Source of the DNA: an uncultured Bacillota bacterium
Lineage (GTDB): Bacteria > Bacillota > Clostridia > Peptostreptococcales > Anaerovoracaceae
Length of the DNA: 48,464 nt
Direction: 5' to 3'
NCBI GenBank assembly: GCA_927441425.1
Contig: CAKMKG010000028.1
Coordinates: forward strand, 1-48,464
Below, piece after piece: positions 40,777 through 48,464 of the stretch. The first letter of the stretch is position 1. The number at the start of each line of letters is the position of its first letter. The position numbers and the translations under genes were made by a program. The notes under the pieces are model-generated. The model was not told where the DNA came from. It did not search any database and worked only from the letters and a program-made list of their open reading frames with translations.

Positions 40777-42660
40777 TCAAAAAACACCTGTTGTTACAAT
40801 TCTCTGATATTTATTGCAATAAGCCAGTCTGCAATTTTCGTATTCATTGGGAAAAGGAAATTTTAACCGTTCCTGCTCAAGTTCTTCAATTGTATCAATT
40901 TTATTTTCCAAATAATCGCTTAGTCTTTGTTTGGCACTTTCCACCCTGGCAAGAAGACCGCCGTAACGAATATCCAGCACTTCCCACCCAAAAGGCTTAT
41001 ACGTTTCCATCCATTGATTTCTATGAGTTTTTCTTAATTCTTCTATGTTATTATAAAGACAATTCAGATCATTTTCCACAATATGTTTTAATGTGGCTAA
41101 ATCCTTTTTATCCCATGCCCGCTTTATCCTGATCCCAATATCACCTTTTAATTTTAACACTGCACAAAGCTTTTCAGGAACTTCAAAAATAATACGATCT
41201 TCTTTATATTGCTCTTTATAGCCTCGCATCTTTAATTCGAGCATTTCATAATGTTGCGAAAGATCTAACCCATCAATTTGTTTATCAAATAGCCCCATCA
41301 AAATATCCTGCCACAGAAGATATTTCGATGGATTAAATGATTCAGGATTTTCAGGGGTACATCCCGGAATTTCATCCAAATATTTAAGATCAGCAAATGC
41401 TTTCATTTCAATGCCCGTACAAAACTTTATCCTATTTTCCAGTTTTGTATTATCAAGTTCTCTGGAATATCCATGTTCAGCAAAAAGTTGCAGACCAAGG
41501 AGTGTATAGAAAAAATTATTTTCAGAACCATCATCTCCCCAGATTGTTGCAAAGATTTCCTTAACACCTTCTTCTTTGCAGGCTTTTAACGCCGCATTTG
41601 TAGTTGAAAATGTCCTTCCATAGTTAACACCAATTCCGCACCATGTCCATATCCCCCCGGCGAAAATTGGCATATCACACATTTCCTGATGTTTCTTTAT
41701 AAACTTATGATAAAAATCTTCATCAGAATGATAGTAGTCCCAATAGACTAGCTGGACATCTTTGGCCATATCTTTCATGCTTTGCTCAGCCGTTGATACG
41801 TTTAAATCATAGTATTTATTTTCAGTTGATCTCAACTGAAAAAACATGTCACTCCACATCATCGGTTTCAGGTTATGTCTGCGGGTTATTTCCAAAACTC
41901 TTTTTAAATGGCGATTCAAAATCTGTATCCTGTCTTGGTACCCATTTCTTCGCATATACGTTCCAGAGCCCAGTGTATCTGCTTCATCCATTCCTATATG
42001 CACTCTCTTACTCCTTAAAGGAGATGTTGCCGATACAATCATTTTTTCAATAAACTCATAAGTCTTATCATTGTCTACCAGAAGAACATCTGAAGTATCT
42101 CTTAAATCCTTCGTATTATCCCACTTCAAGAATTGCTCCATATGTCCCAAGGTTTGTATGCAGGCAATCATTTCAATACCAAAAACATCTGCATAATCAT
42201 CCATTTCTTTTAATTCCTGAAATGTATAACGTCCACGCATATATCCAAAATAGGGCTCGCCATGAACTTCGTATATGTCCTCAGTATATAACTTAAATGT
42301 ATTGATACCCATGAGCGCCATCTTCTTCACTAGCTTCTTTACGATTTCAGGTTTCATTACGGCATTTCTTGATACATCCAGCGTGATTCCAATCGCCTCA
42401 AACTGTGGTTTTTCTATAATCTTAAATCTTTTTTTATTCCTAAGGGAATCTATAAATATGCCCAGTGCTCGAAAAAAATTATTTCTATTGGTATATCTGA
42501 TGATTCCTTGACCCTCAGAAAAAATAACTTCTATGGCATCCTCAACCTTTTCAACTTTGACCTTTATTCCTTCATCCGAAATGTTGAAATCAAGTTCATT
42601 CTGAAATATGTCAATGCCTAACTTTAACTCTTCCAGTTGCCCCTCAATATTTAGCTTCAT
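40777..42660 (-). CDS. GH20 family beta-N-acetylhexosaminidase-like enzyme
   Basis: 627 residues. A short N-terminal domain (1-85) precedes a GH20 barrel: VSRNAVMKPEIVKKLVKKMA, CIQTLGHMEQFLKW and the catalytic pair Asp225-Glu226 in HIGMDEADT, then WDYYHSDEDFYH and FAGGIWTWCG. It has no signal peptide, so it probably acts inside the cell on imported aminosugar oligosaccharides. The C-terminal 170 residues are helical. It has its own promoter and terminator and lies next to galM and an oxidoreductase gene. Confidence 0.9.
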   Translation of the reverse strand: MKLNIEGQLEELKLGIDIFQNELDFNISDEGIKVKVEKVEDAIEVIFSEGQGIIRYTNRNNFFRALGIFIDSLRNKKRFKIIEKPQFEAIGITLDVSRNAVMKPEIVKKLVKKMALMGINTFKLYTEDIYEVHGEPYFGYMRGRYTFQELKEMDDYADVFGIEMIACIQTLGHMEQFLKWDNTKDLRDTSDVLLVDNDKTYEFIEKMIVSATSPLRSKRVHIGMDEADTLGSGTYMRRNGYQDRIQILNRHLKRVLEITRRHNLKPMMWSDMFFQLRSTENKYYDLNVSTAEQSMKDMAKDVQLVYWDYYHSDEDFYHKFIKKHQEMCDMPIFAGGIWTWCGIGVNYGRTFSTTNAALKACKEEGVKEIFATIWGDDGSENNFFYTLLGLQLFAEHGYSRELDNTKLENRIKFCTGIEMKAFADLKYLDEIPGCTPENPESFNPSKYLLWQDILMGLFDKQIDGLDLSQHYEMLELKMRGYKEQYKEDRIIFEVPEKLCAVLKLKGDIGIRIKRAWDKKDLATLKHIVENDLNCLYNNIEELRKTHRNQWMETYKPFGWEVLDIRYGGLLARVESAKQRLSDYLENKIDTIEELEQERLKFPFPNEYENCRLAYCNKYQRIVTTGVF

Positions 42661-42717
42661 AATTCTCCTTGCCTATAGACCTTTCATATTCATGCAATAG
42701 AAATCTCATAGAAGCAA

Positions 42718-42746
42718 AGGATACTACCAATGAAGCCGAATGTCAA
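42718..42746 (-). promoter_or_regulatory. Promoter of the GH20 gene
   Basis: Perfect TTGACA (42741-42746), 17-bp spacer, TATCCT (42718-42723) on the minus strand. Confidence 0.7.
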
Positions 42747-42752
42747 ATGAGA

Positions 42753-42797
42753 ATGAAAAAAACGCCCGTATCGCACATGATATGCTTTTCGGCGTTT
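42753..42797 (-). terminator. Terminator after galM
   Basis: 7-bp stem AAACGCC/GGCGTTT enclosing a 24-nt loop with internal pairing, followed by a T-run on the minus strand. Confidence 0.72.
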
Positions 42798-42818
42798 AAT
42801 CCATTAATTTATTAATCT

Positions 42819-43856
42819 TTACTCTAGAGTATTGAATTGATAGCTCGTCGTATGGCGATAAACCTGCCCGGGCAGAAGAACGGGCTGCGGGAAGTCAGGA
42901 TGGTGCACTGCATCCGGATAGTACTGGGTCTCCAGGCAAAAGCCGCAACGCCTTCCATAGTCTGCCCCATTCTTGCCTTTTCTCTCATTCAAGGAATTCC
43001 CGGAATAAAATTGAATGCCAGGCATGGTGGTATAAACCTGCATATGAATGGCTGTATCTTCCACTACAGCTTCTGCCGCCAGCCTCAATTCACCGTCTGC
43101 TTTATAATCAAGAATATAGTTATGATCATACCCACCCCCATTTTTCAGCTGAATCTCATCGTCGTCGATCCGTTCGCCGATCTTGTGGAATTCTCTAAAA
43201 TCAAAAGGTGTCCCTGAAACCGACAGGATTTCTCCTGTGGGTACACATGTATCGTCATTCTCCAGAAACTGCTCCGAATAGATTTTAATCTTATGGTTTT
43301 CAACTGTGCCAGCGTCATGGCCGGATAAATTAAAATAGGTATGATTTGTCAGATTTACTATTGTGGCATGATCCGTCTCCGCTTCATAGGATATCTTCAG
43401 CGTGCAGTCCTCATCCAGAGTATAGGTTACCTTCACCAACAGGTTTCCAGGATACCCTTCCTCCCCATCCCTGCTCAAATAGGAGAATCTTACCGCTTTA
43501 AGATCTTTGTCCTCCGCATCAATCTCCCACAGAACCTTATCAAAGCCTTGGAAGCCGCCATGAAGGTGATGATCACCCAGATTTTTCCCTACGGCGTATT
43601 CCAATCCATTCAACGTAAACCGGCCGTCTTTAATCCGGTTGGCATATCTGCCCACCACAACACCGAGATAACAGCTTTGATTGATGTAACCTTCCAAAGA
43701 ATCAAATCCCAAGGCTACATCGGCTCCTTTATATTGAATGCCGGTCACCGTGCAGCCGAAATTGGTAAGCAGAACTTTCATTCCCTTTTCATTTTCAACA
43801 GTATAGAGAAATACATCCTTTCCCTTATACTCCCCCCATTTTCTAGAACTGATCAT
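42819..43856 (-). CDS. galM: Aldose 1-epimerase (galactose mutarotase)
   Basis: 345 residues. Conserved segments include GVVVGRYANRIKDGRF, DHHLHGGFQGFDK, IVNLTNHTYFNLSG with the catalytic histidine, and FCLETQYYPDAVHHPDFP with the catalytic glutamate. It interconverts alpha and beta anomers of aldoses. Ribosome binding site AAGGAGAG. It follows the Gfo/Idh gene by 45 bp, probably in one transcript, and precedes GH20, which has separate signals. Confidence 0.94.
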   Translation of the reverse strand: MISSRKWGEYKGKDVFLYTVENEKGMKVLLTNFGCTVTGIQYKGADVALGFDSLEGYINQSCYLGVVVGRYANRIKDGRFTLNGLEYAVGKNLGDHHLHGGFQGFDKVLWEIDAEDKDLKAVRFSYLSRDGEEGYPGNLLVKVTYTLDEDCTLKISYEAETDHATIVNLTNHTYFNLSGHDAGTVENHKIKIYSEQFLENDDTCVPTGEILSVSGTPFDFREFHKIGERIDDDEIQLKNGGGYDHNYILDYKADGELRLAAEAVVEDTAIHMQVYTTMPGIQFYSGNSLNERKGKNGADYGRRCGFCLETQYYPDAVHHPDFPQPVLLPGQVYRHTTSYQFNTLE

Positions 43857-43901
43857 GATTTCCTCACTCTCTCCTTACTAATCAGGATAAATACCCTATC
43901 G

Positions 43902-45020
43902 TTATATTTTAATCCAGCGCTTTTCTTCAACTGACTTCAGCGCAGCGTCAATGATCTCCTGTGCTTTTACTCCGTCCAAAAAATTCGGGCTCGGATTTTT
44001 GTTTTCCGAGATTCCCTTGAGAAATTCATAATATTGGAAAATAAAGGTATGCTCCCAACCGATGGTGTGTCCGGTGGGCCACATATTTCTGACATACTCA
44101 TGAGAGGGTTCTGTTGCTAATACCGTTCGGAAACCCTGTACAGACCGTTCTTCATCCTTCAAAAATACTGCCAGCTCATTCAACCGTTCAAGATTGAAAA
44201 TGACACTGCCCTTTGTGCCTGTAATCTCGAAGGATAAAAAGTTCTTATGCCCAGTGCTGACTCTGGAGGTCATAAAAAGGCCCATCGCTCCGTTGGCAAA
44301 CCTCGTAAGAAACGTGCAGGTGTCATCCGTTGTGACAGGCTTCCTTTCAAGGGTTCCCGCAACCGGCTTACTCCCGAAGAATATTTTGCTGTCGGCGACG
44401 ATCTCTGTCATTTCACCCACAAGAAACCTTGCAAGATCGATGATATGAGAACCCTTATCGCTCATTGATCCGGAGCCGGCTTGCTTTTTATCAAACCGCC
44501 ATACCCAGTCGGAATCCACAACCCAATCCTGCTGGTATACTGCTTTGAAATGTATGATTTCACCGAGCCTGCCCTCATCGACCAGCTTCTTCGCCAGAGT
44601 GACCGCGGGCACTTTTCGATAATTGAAGTTCGTCATATGAATCACTTTATTTATCTGAACGGCCTCCAGCATTTCCTTTGTCTCAGCAAGGGAGTTGCCC
44701 AGAGGCTTTTCGCAGATGATATGCTTCCCTCGTTCGGCAGCTGCGATTGCCATTTCCTTGTGCAGATGTCCCGGAGTTAAAATTGCCACCGCATCGATCT
44801 CAGGATCGTTAATCACCTCGCGCCAGTCTGAAGTCCATTTTTCCCAGCCATACTTTTCTGCGAGGTCTCCCAGATCCGAGTGATCACCGGAACCGCATAA
44901 GGTTTTCATCACCGGTTCCACGTCCAGGTCAAAAAATATTGAAACGTCTTTCAAAGCATGGCTGTGAGCCTTTCCCATAAATTTAGTCCCCAGCATTCCT
45001 ACATTGATTTTCCTTTTCAT
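43902..45020 (-). CDS. Gfo/Idh/MocA family oxidoreductase
   Basis: 372 residues from the ATG at 45018-45020 (GGAGGATT upstream). The Rossmann start is VGMLGTKFMGKAHSHAL; the family motif HIICEKPLG follows, with substrate-domain residues in GSGSMSDKGSHIIDLARFL. These NAD(P)-dependent dehydrogenases act on sugars or inositol-like polyols. Together with galM and GH20 it suggests intracellular processing of a glycan-derived sugar, but the exact substrate is unknown. Confidence 0.9.
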   Translation of the reverse strand: MKRKINVGMLGTKFMGKAHSHALKDVSIFFDLDVEPVMKTLCGSGDHSDLGDLAEKYGWEKWTSDWREVINDPEIDAVAILTPGHLHKEMAIAAAERGKHIICEKPLGNSLAETKEMLEAVQINKVIHMTNFNYRKVPAVTLAKKLVDEGRLGEIIHFKAVYQQDWVVDSDWVWRFDKKQAGSGSMSDKGSHIIDLARFLVGEMTEIVADSKIFFGSKPVAGTLERKPVTTDDTCTFLTRFANGAMGLFMTSRVSTGHKNFLSFEITGTKGSVIFNLERLNELAVFLKDEERSVQGFRTVLATEPSHEYVRNMWPTGHTIGWEHTFIFQYYEFLKGISENKNPSPNFLDGVKAQEIIDAALKSVEEKRWIKI

Positions 45021-45052
45021 CGGTAATCCTCCCTCTAGTATAATCTTCCAAT

Positions 45053-45081
45053 AGTATAACACGACCAGAGTATTTTGAAAA
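45053..45081 (-). promoter_or_regulatory. Promoter of the Gfo/Idh-galM unit
   Basis: TTTTCA (45076-45081), 17-bp spacer, TATACT (45053-45058) on the minus strand, divergent from the adjacent tetR promoter. Confidence 0.55.
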
Positions 45082-45087
45082 TGTCTA

Positions 45088-45116
45088 TTGACAACTGCTT
45101 AGGATTTGCATAAACT
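45088..45116 (+). promoter_or_regulatory. Promoter of the first tetR-family gene
   Basis: Perfect TTGACA (45088-45093), 17-bp spacer, TAAACT (45111-45116). An operator-like palindrome starts 4 bp downstream. Confidence 0.6.
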
Positions 45117-45119
45117 ATA

Positions 45120-45138
45120 AGCGAATTATATATTCGCT
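45120..45138 (+). promoter_or_regulatory. Palindromic operator candidate for the first TetR-family regulator
   Basis: Arms AGCGAAT and ATTCGCT with a 5-bp spacer, covering the expected transcription start. Typical placement for TetR autorepression. Confidence 0.65.
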
Positions 45139-45156
45139 ATTGTGGAAGGGAATCGT

Positions 45157-45762
45157 ATGGCTCAATATAAAAAAGATAAGATTAAGGAAAGCATTGACGA
45201 TGCAGCTTTGACTGTGTTTTCTAAAAAAGGCTATCAGGCAGCAAAAATTGCTGATATTTCAGCTTGTTGCGGCGTTTCCGTAGGAAATATATACCGATAT
45301 TATAAGAATAAAGATGAGCTATTCTACAGTGTCGTTCCTGAATGCTTTCCGGATCAGCTACTTGGTGTAATCCGGGACAAAATCAGTGCTGCAAAAGACA
45401 ATGATGATGCAGGCAGCATACAATTTAAAGAGGTTACCCAAGCTTTTTTCCATTTCATGCTTACTAATCAAAAAAAAATACTGATTGTTCTTACCGGAAG
45501 CAAAGGCACAAAGTATTCCGATATGCGAAGTCAACTGGCGGGCAGCCTCCTTTCTGTAGTAAAAGCAATCTATGAAGAGAAATATATCGCTTACATCAAC
45601 AGCTATGGCAGCGACAAAATGCTTCATCTTATTTATGAAAATCTGATCACTGCATACTGCTATGTTCTCAATGTAAGCTGCACAGAAAAAGAAATGGTTA
45701 ACCTGATTCAACAGATCAACCTTTACCATTTCTCAGGAATTACAAGTTTATTAGATATTTAG
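45157..45762 (+). CDS. TetR-family regulator of an FMN-binding protein gene
   Basis: 201 residues from the ATG at 45157, just after GGAAGGG. The N-terminal helix-turn-helix reads VFSKKGYQAAKIADISACCG and VSVGNIYRYYKNKDELFYSV, typical of TetR. The C-terminal ligand domain is not assignable. A palindrome overlaps its promoter. It is followed after 11 bp by a small flavin-binding protein, which it may control, and is divergent from the Gfo/Idh operon. Confidence 0.9.
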   Translation: MAQYKKDKIKESIDDAALTVFSKKGYQAAKIADISACCGVSVGNIYRYYKNKDELFYSVVPECFPDQLLGVIRDKISAAKDNDDAGSIQFKEVTQAFFHFMLTNQKKILIVLTGSKGTKYSDMRSQLAGSLLSVVKAIYEEKYIAYINSYGSDKMLHLIYENLITAYCYVLNVSCTEKEMVNLIQQINLYHFSGITSLLDI

Positions 45763-45773
45763 GAGGGTTTTTT

Positions 45774-46160
45774 ATGAAAGGTATTGTTAAAAAATTAGTC
45801 GTGTTCTGTTTGATTCTCGTGTTAGGTTTAGTTGGTGTATTTACAATAATGACTATGAGAATTCAAACCGCTTATGACGGGATTGAACCATTGGAACTTG
45901 AAGAAACATCAGATGGAACATATAGAGGAACAGCCGGCAGCTTGATGGTATCGGTGGATTTAAACGTAATCGTAAAAAACCATAAAATTGAAGACATTGA
46001 GATCATTAATCAGAATAGCGGTAGTGATTATAAGGCGCTGGACACGATTACACGGATTTTGGGAAAGCAGGAGGCAAAGGTCGATGCTGTATCGGGAGCT
46101 ACCTTGAGCAGTAAATCCATCATGGCTGCAACCTACGATGCCTTAGAGCGCAACCAATAA
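45774..46160 (+). CDS. Membrane-anchored FMN-binding domain protein
   Basis: 128 residues: an N-terminal membrane helix (about 6-27) and an extracytoplasmic FMN-binding domain ending with DAVSGATLSSKSI. The SGAT motif (Ser107-Thr110) is the site at which ApbE-type flavin transferases attach FMN covalently through the threonine. It may carry electrons at the cell surface. GGAGGG precedes the start; the tetR gene lies upstream in the same unit. Confidence 0.9.
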   Translation: MKGIVKKLVVFCLILVLGLVGVFTIMTMRIQTAYDGIEPLELEETSDGTYRGTAGSLMVSVDLNVIVKNHKIEDIEIINQNSGSDYKALDTITRILGKQEAKVDAVSGATLSSKSIMAATYDALERNQ

Positions 46161-46195
46161 ACTTATCGGTAATTAAATAGGGCTCATATTAAAAC

Positions 46196-46234
46196 CTCCT
46201 GACCAAGCATCCGCATCCGTCAGGAGATTTTTTT
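46196..46234 (+). terminator. Terminator after the FMN-binding protein gene
   Basis: Perfect 8-bp stem CTCCTGAC/GTCAGGAG followed by a run of T. Confidence 0.88.
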
Positions 46235-46245
46235 TATGATTTCAA

Positions 46246-46274
46246 TTGACAGTCAGGGAAATACGAGATATATT
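46246..46274 (+). promoter_or_regulatory. Promoter of the second tetR-family gene
   Basis: Perfect TTGACA (46246-46251), 17-bp spacer, TATATT (46269-46274). Confidence 0.82.
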
Positions 46275-46278
46275 AGTT

Positions 46279-46295
46279 ATTGAACAGTGTTCAAT
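46279..46295 (+). promoter_or_regulatory. Palindromic operator for the second TetR-family regulator
   Basis: ATTGAACA-G-TGTTCAAT, a perfect 8-bp inverted repeat around one base, overlapping the predicted transcription start. Strong candidate for autorepression. Confidence 0.75.
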
Positions 46296-46330
46296 ATTAT
46301 AACGTAGTTCAATTAGAAAGGAACACCTCT

Positions 46331-46996
46331 ATGACCATCGAGGACCGCAGAGACCGTGAGAAACAACAAATGAAGGAATTGATCCTACAGGCTGCAGCAC
46401 ATATTATCGTCACCGATGGATATGACATGCTATCTATTCGTAAGATCGCAAGTCAGATCGAATATTCCCCTGCGATCATCTACCATTATTTTAACAACAA
46501 AGATGAGATCCTCAACCAGATCCTGCTTCAGGGTTATGAAAATCTGATGTCCGCCCTGACGGAAAGCCATACACTAGCAGGATCACCCGAAACCAGACTT
46601 AAGTACTTGACTAGAAAATACATCGACACCGCGTTGGAAAATCCGGATCAGTTCCTGGCGGTTCAATTGAATAAGTCATCGCAGGTTCAGAACTTTACGT
46701 CTTATCTGTTTGAGGGTGCGGCAGACGAAAAGCCGGCACTCAAAATCCTAGCAAAATCAATAGAAGAAATATGTGCCGGACAGAATGTAACGGATGGTGA
46801 AATTGAAATGACCGCCCAGATCATTGCCGCTTCTACATTAGGGTTTATCACCAAACTTATAATAGAGCAGGATATCAGTGCCCAACGAAGGAAACAATTG
46901 ATTGACCGATTTACCGAAACCGTGGTCAGAATGGCTTCCCTTAAGATGGAAGCCCAACCGATAAATAGCGTAATGAAACGAAAGGGGACAATCTAA
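46331..46996 (+). CDS. TetR-family regulator of a flavodoxin gene
   Basis: 221 residues from the ATG at 46331 with GAAAGGA upstream; a longer start would overlap the operator. The helix-turn-helix is IVTDGYDMLSIRKIASQIEY followed by SPAIIYHYFNNKDEILNQIL. The C-terminal effector domain is unassigned. Its stop overlaps the ATG of the flavodoxin gene by one base, so the two are coupled. Confidence 0.92.
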   Translation: MTIEDRRDREKQQMKELILQAAAHIIVTDGYDMLSIRKIASQIEYSPAIIYHYFNNKDEILNQILLQGYENLMSALTESHTLAGSPETRLKYLTRKYIDTALENPDQFLAVQLNKSSQVQNFTSYLFEGAADEKPALKILAKSIEEICAGQNVTDGEIEMTAQIIAASTLGFITKLIIEQDISAQRRKQLIDRFTETVVRMASLKMEAQPINSVMKRKGTI

Positions 46997-47478
46997 TGAG
47001 CAAAGTATTAATTGCCTTTGCCAGCAAGCATGGCTGTACGGAAGAGTGCGCCAAAGCCTTGTCCGGTAAAATGAACACTGAGGTTGACTTATGCAACTTA
47101 AAGGAGAAAAAACAAATTGACTTGAATGCCTATGACAAAATTATCCTGGGAGGCTCCATCTATGCTGGACGGATTCAAAGGGAAGTCAAAGAATTCTGTT
47201 CAAAAAATGAAAGTAGACTGAAAGAAAAAAAGCTTGGCCTTTATATCTGCGGAATGAGCCAAGGCGATGAAGGGAATAAGCAGCTCATGACAGCCTATCC
47301 GCAGTCACTTTTGGATGCATCCCTTGTAAAAGAAAACTTCGGTGCAAAAATTGAAATCAACAAAATGAATTTCATGGAGAAAAAGCTGATCAAAATAGTT
47401 GCAAAGGTCGAATCGGATTTTAGTAACATATCAGAGAGCGTTTTAGATCAATTTGCACAGGTGATAAATGAAGTTTAA
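46996..47478 (+). CDS. Flavodoxin (HemG-like flavodoxin domain)
   Basis: 160 residues. The FMN phosphate loop is FASKHGCTEECA (8-19), followed by DKIILGGSIYAGRIQREVK and LGLYICGMSQGDEGN, as in flavodoxin-domain proteins sometimes labelled menaquinone-dependent protoporphyrinogen oxidase. In an anaerobe an electron-carrier or redox-sensing role is more likely than haem synthesis. Translationally coupled to the tetR-family gene. Confidence 0.88.
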   Translation: MSKVLIAFASKHGCTEECAKALSGKMNTEVDLCNLKEKKQIDLNAYDKIILGGSIYAGRIQREVKEFCSKNESRLKEKKLGLYICGMSQGDEGNKQLMTAYPQSLLDASLVKENFGAKIEINKMNFMEKKLIKIVAKVESDFSNISESVLDQFAQVINEV

Positions 47479-47603
47479 AACCTGAATTTGGTTAGGGATG
47501 ATTCATTGCGTTTAGATTAAATAAAAGTATATTTGTATTATAGGCACTCCCCATCCATATATGAAGGGGCCGGTCATCGTCGAATAGGAATGGAATCAAT
47601 AAC

Positions 47604-47640
47604 AAAGATAGCAAATCCCAATGGTTTTGCTATCTTTTTC
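47604..47640 (+). terminator. Terminator downstream of the flavodoxin gene
   Basis: 12-bp stem AAAGATAGCAAA/TTTGCTATCTTT with a T-run, about 125 nt after the flavodoxin stop. A smaller CCCC/GGGG hairpin near 47550-47570 precedes it. No gene is seen in 47479-47866. Confidence 0.8.
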
Positions 47641-47827
47641 TATTATCTTATTTGTTTTTACCCTCATCTATCTGCTAAAAAAACGTGCTATCCCATCTCA
47701 GATACAGTGAAGCTTAACCCTTTTCCGTTTGACTTCATATTATAATTAGGGGCTACTGCGCCAATCCAATAATTTAAATAAGTTTTGTCCGGATATAATC
47801 CGTTGAACATGATTGAAAATGGAATGA

Positions 47828-48464
<637 letters not shown>

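Overview
The window looks like chromosomal DNA of an anaerobic, endospore-forming member of the Bacillota (class Clostridia); I cannot fix the genus. The evidence is the density of sporulation genes (spoIIM, spoVS behind a sigma-H-type promoter, an alpha/beta small acid-soluble spore protein, a SleL-like GH18 enzyme, a collagen-like probable spore-surface protein), low-to-moderate GC, strong GGAGG ribosome binding sites, near-consensus TTGACA-17-TATAAT promoters and U-tailed terminators. No complete prophage, insertion sequence or CRISPR array is visible.

Region by region: (1) 1-3180, minus strand: a nickel/cobalt ECF importer (fused CbiM/N-like protein, CbiQ, CbiO) followed by the start of larB, so the importer probably supplies nickel for the LarA nickel-pincer cofactor. 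Its leader carries a terminator that competes with another pairing. (2) 3233-6308, minus: rnhB, ylqF, rplS and a XerD-like recombinase with a changed active-site residue, then a 49-bp direct repeat pair. (3) 6631-14962: spoIIM converging on nudF, the purB-proB-proC run, spoVS, a strong candidate C-rich small RNA, then an RNase H-like protein, a phosphoesterase and proA; proline synthesis is split between two nearby loci. (4) 15078-18754: a DUF3842 protein, a DUF4342-response regulator-sensor kinase operon with an 11-bp direct-repeat operator candidate, and a YbjQ-family gene. (5) 18895-20045: tRNA-Arg followed by two units bounded by fragments of tRNA sequence, the second holding a frameshifted gene. 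(6) 20067-24361: potassium channel with a C-terminal zinc ribbon, EamA transporter, AzlCD exporter, a glycine-zipper protein and a VanW protein. (7) 24495-32298: GH18 with a small secreted peptide gene, a 53-residue conserved-looking small protein, a secreted beta-propeller protein, an MFS transporter, a YcxB-like protein and an NhaC antiporter. (8) 32633-35065: small repeat-containing proteins, a MerR regulator with a 19-bp-spacer promoter, a SASP and an HMA-like protein. (9) 35137-35943: a six-tRNA operon (Met-Val-Asp-His-Gln-Cys). (10) 36013-40651: a GGDEF-type protein, a double-HD protein in an operon with DUF1294 and Bcp, and a PAP2-like membrane protein. (11) 40777-45020: GH20, aldose epimerase and Gfo/Idh oxidoreductase. 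(12) 45088-48464: two TetR-led redox operons (FMN-binding protein; flavodoxin) with palindromic operators, and a Cys-rich collagen-like gene that runs off the window.

Several real genes are short or need internal starts: larB (1-293), the 53-aa gene at 25836-25997, the 44-aa secreted peptide at 25559-25693 and the collagen-like gene from 47867. The most promising unexplained items are the candidate C-rich sRNA (11431-11522), the tRNA-fragment element (19081-20045), the nickel-importer leader (2987-3145), the repeat micro-proteins around 32.6-33.2 kb and the 12-cysteine collagen-like protein.
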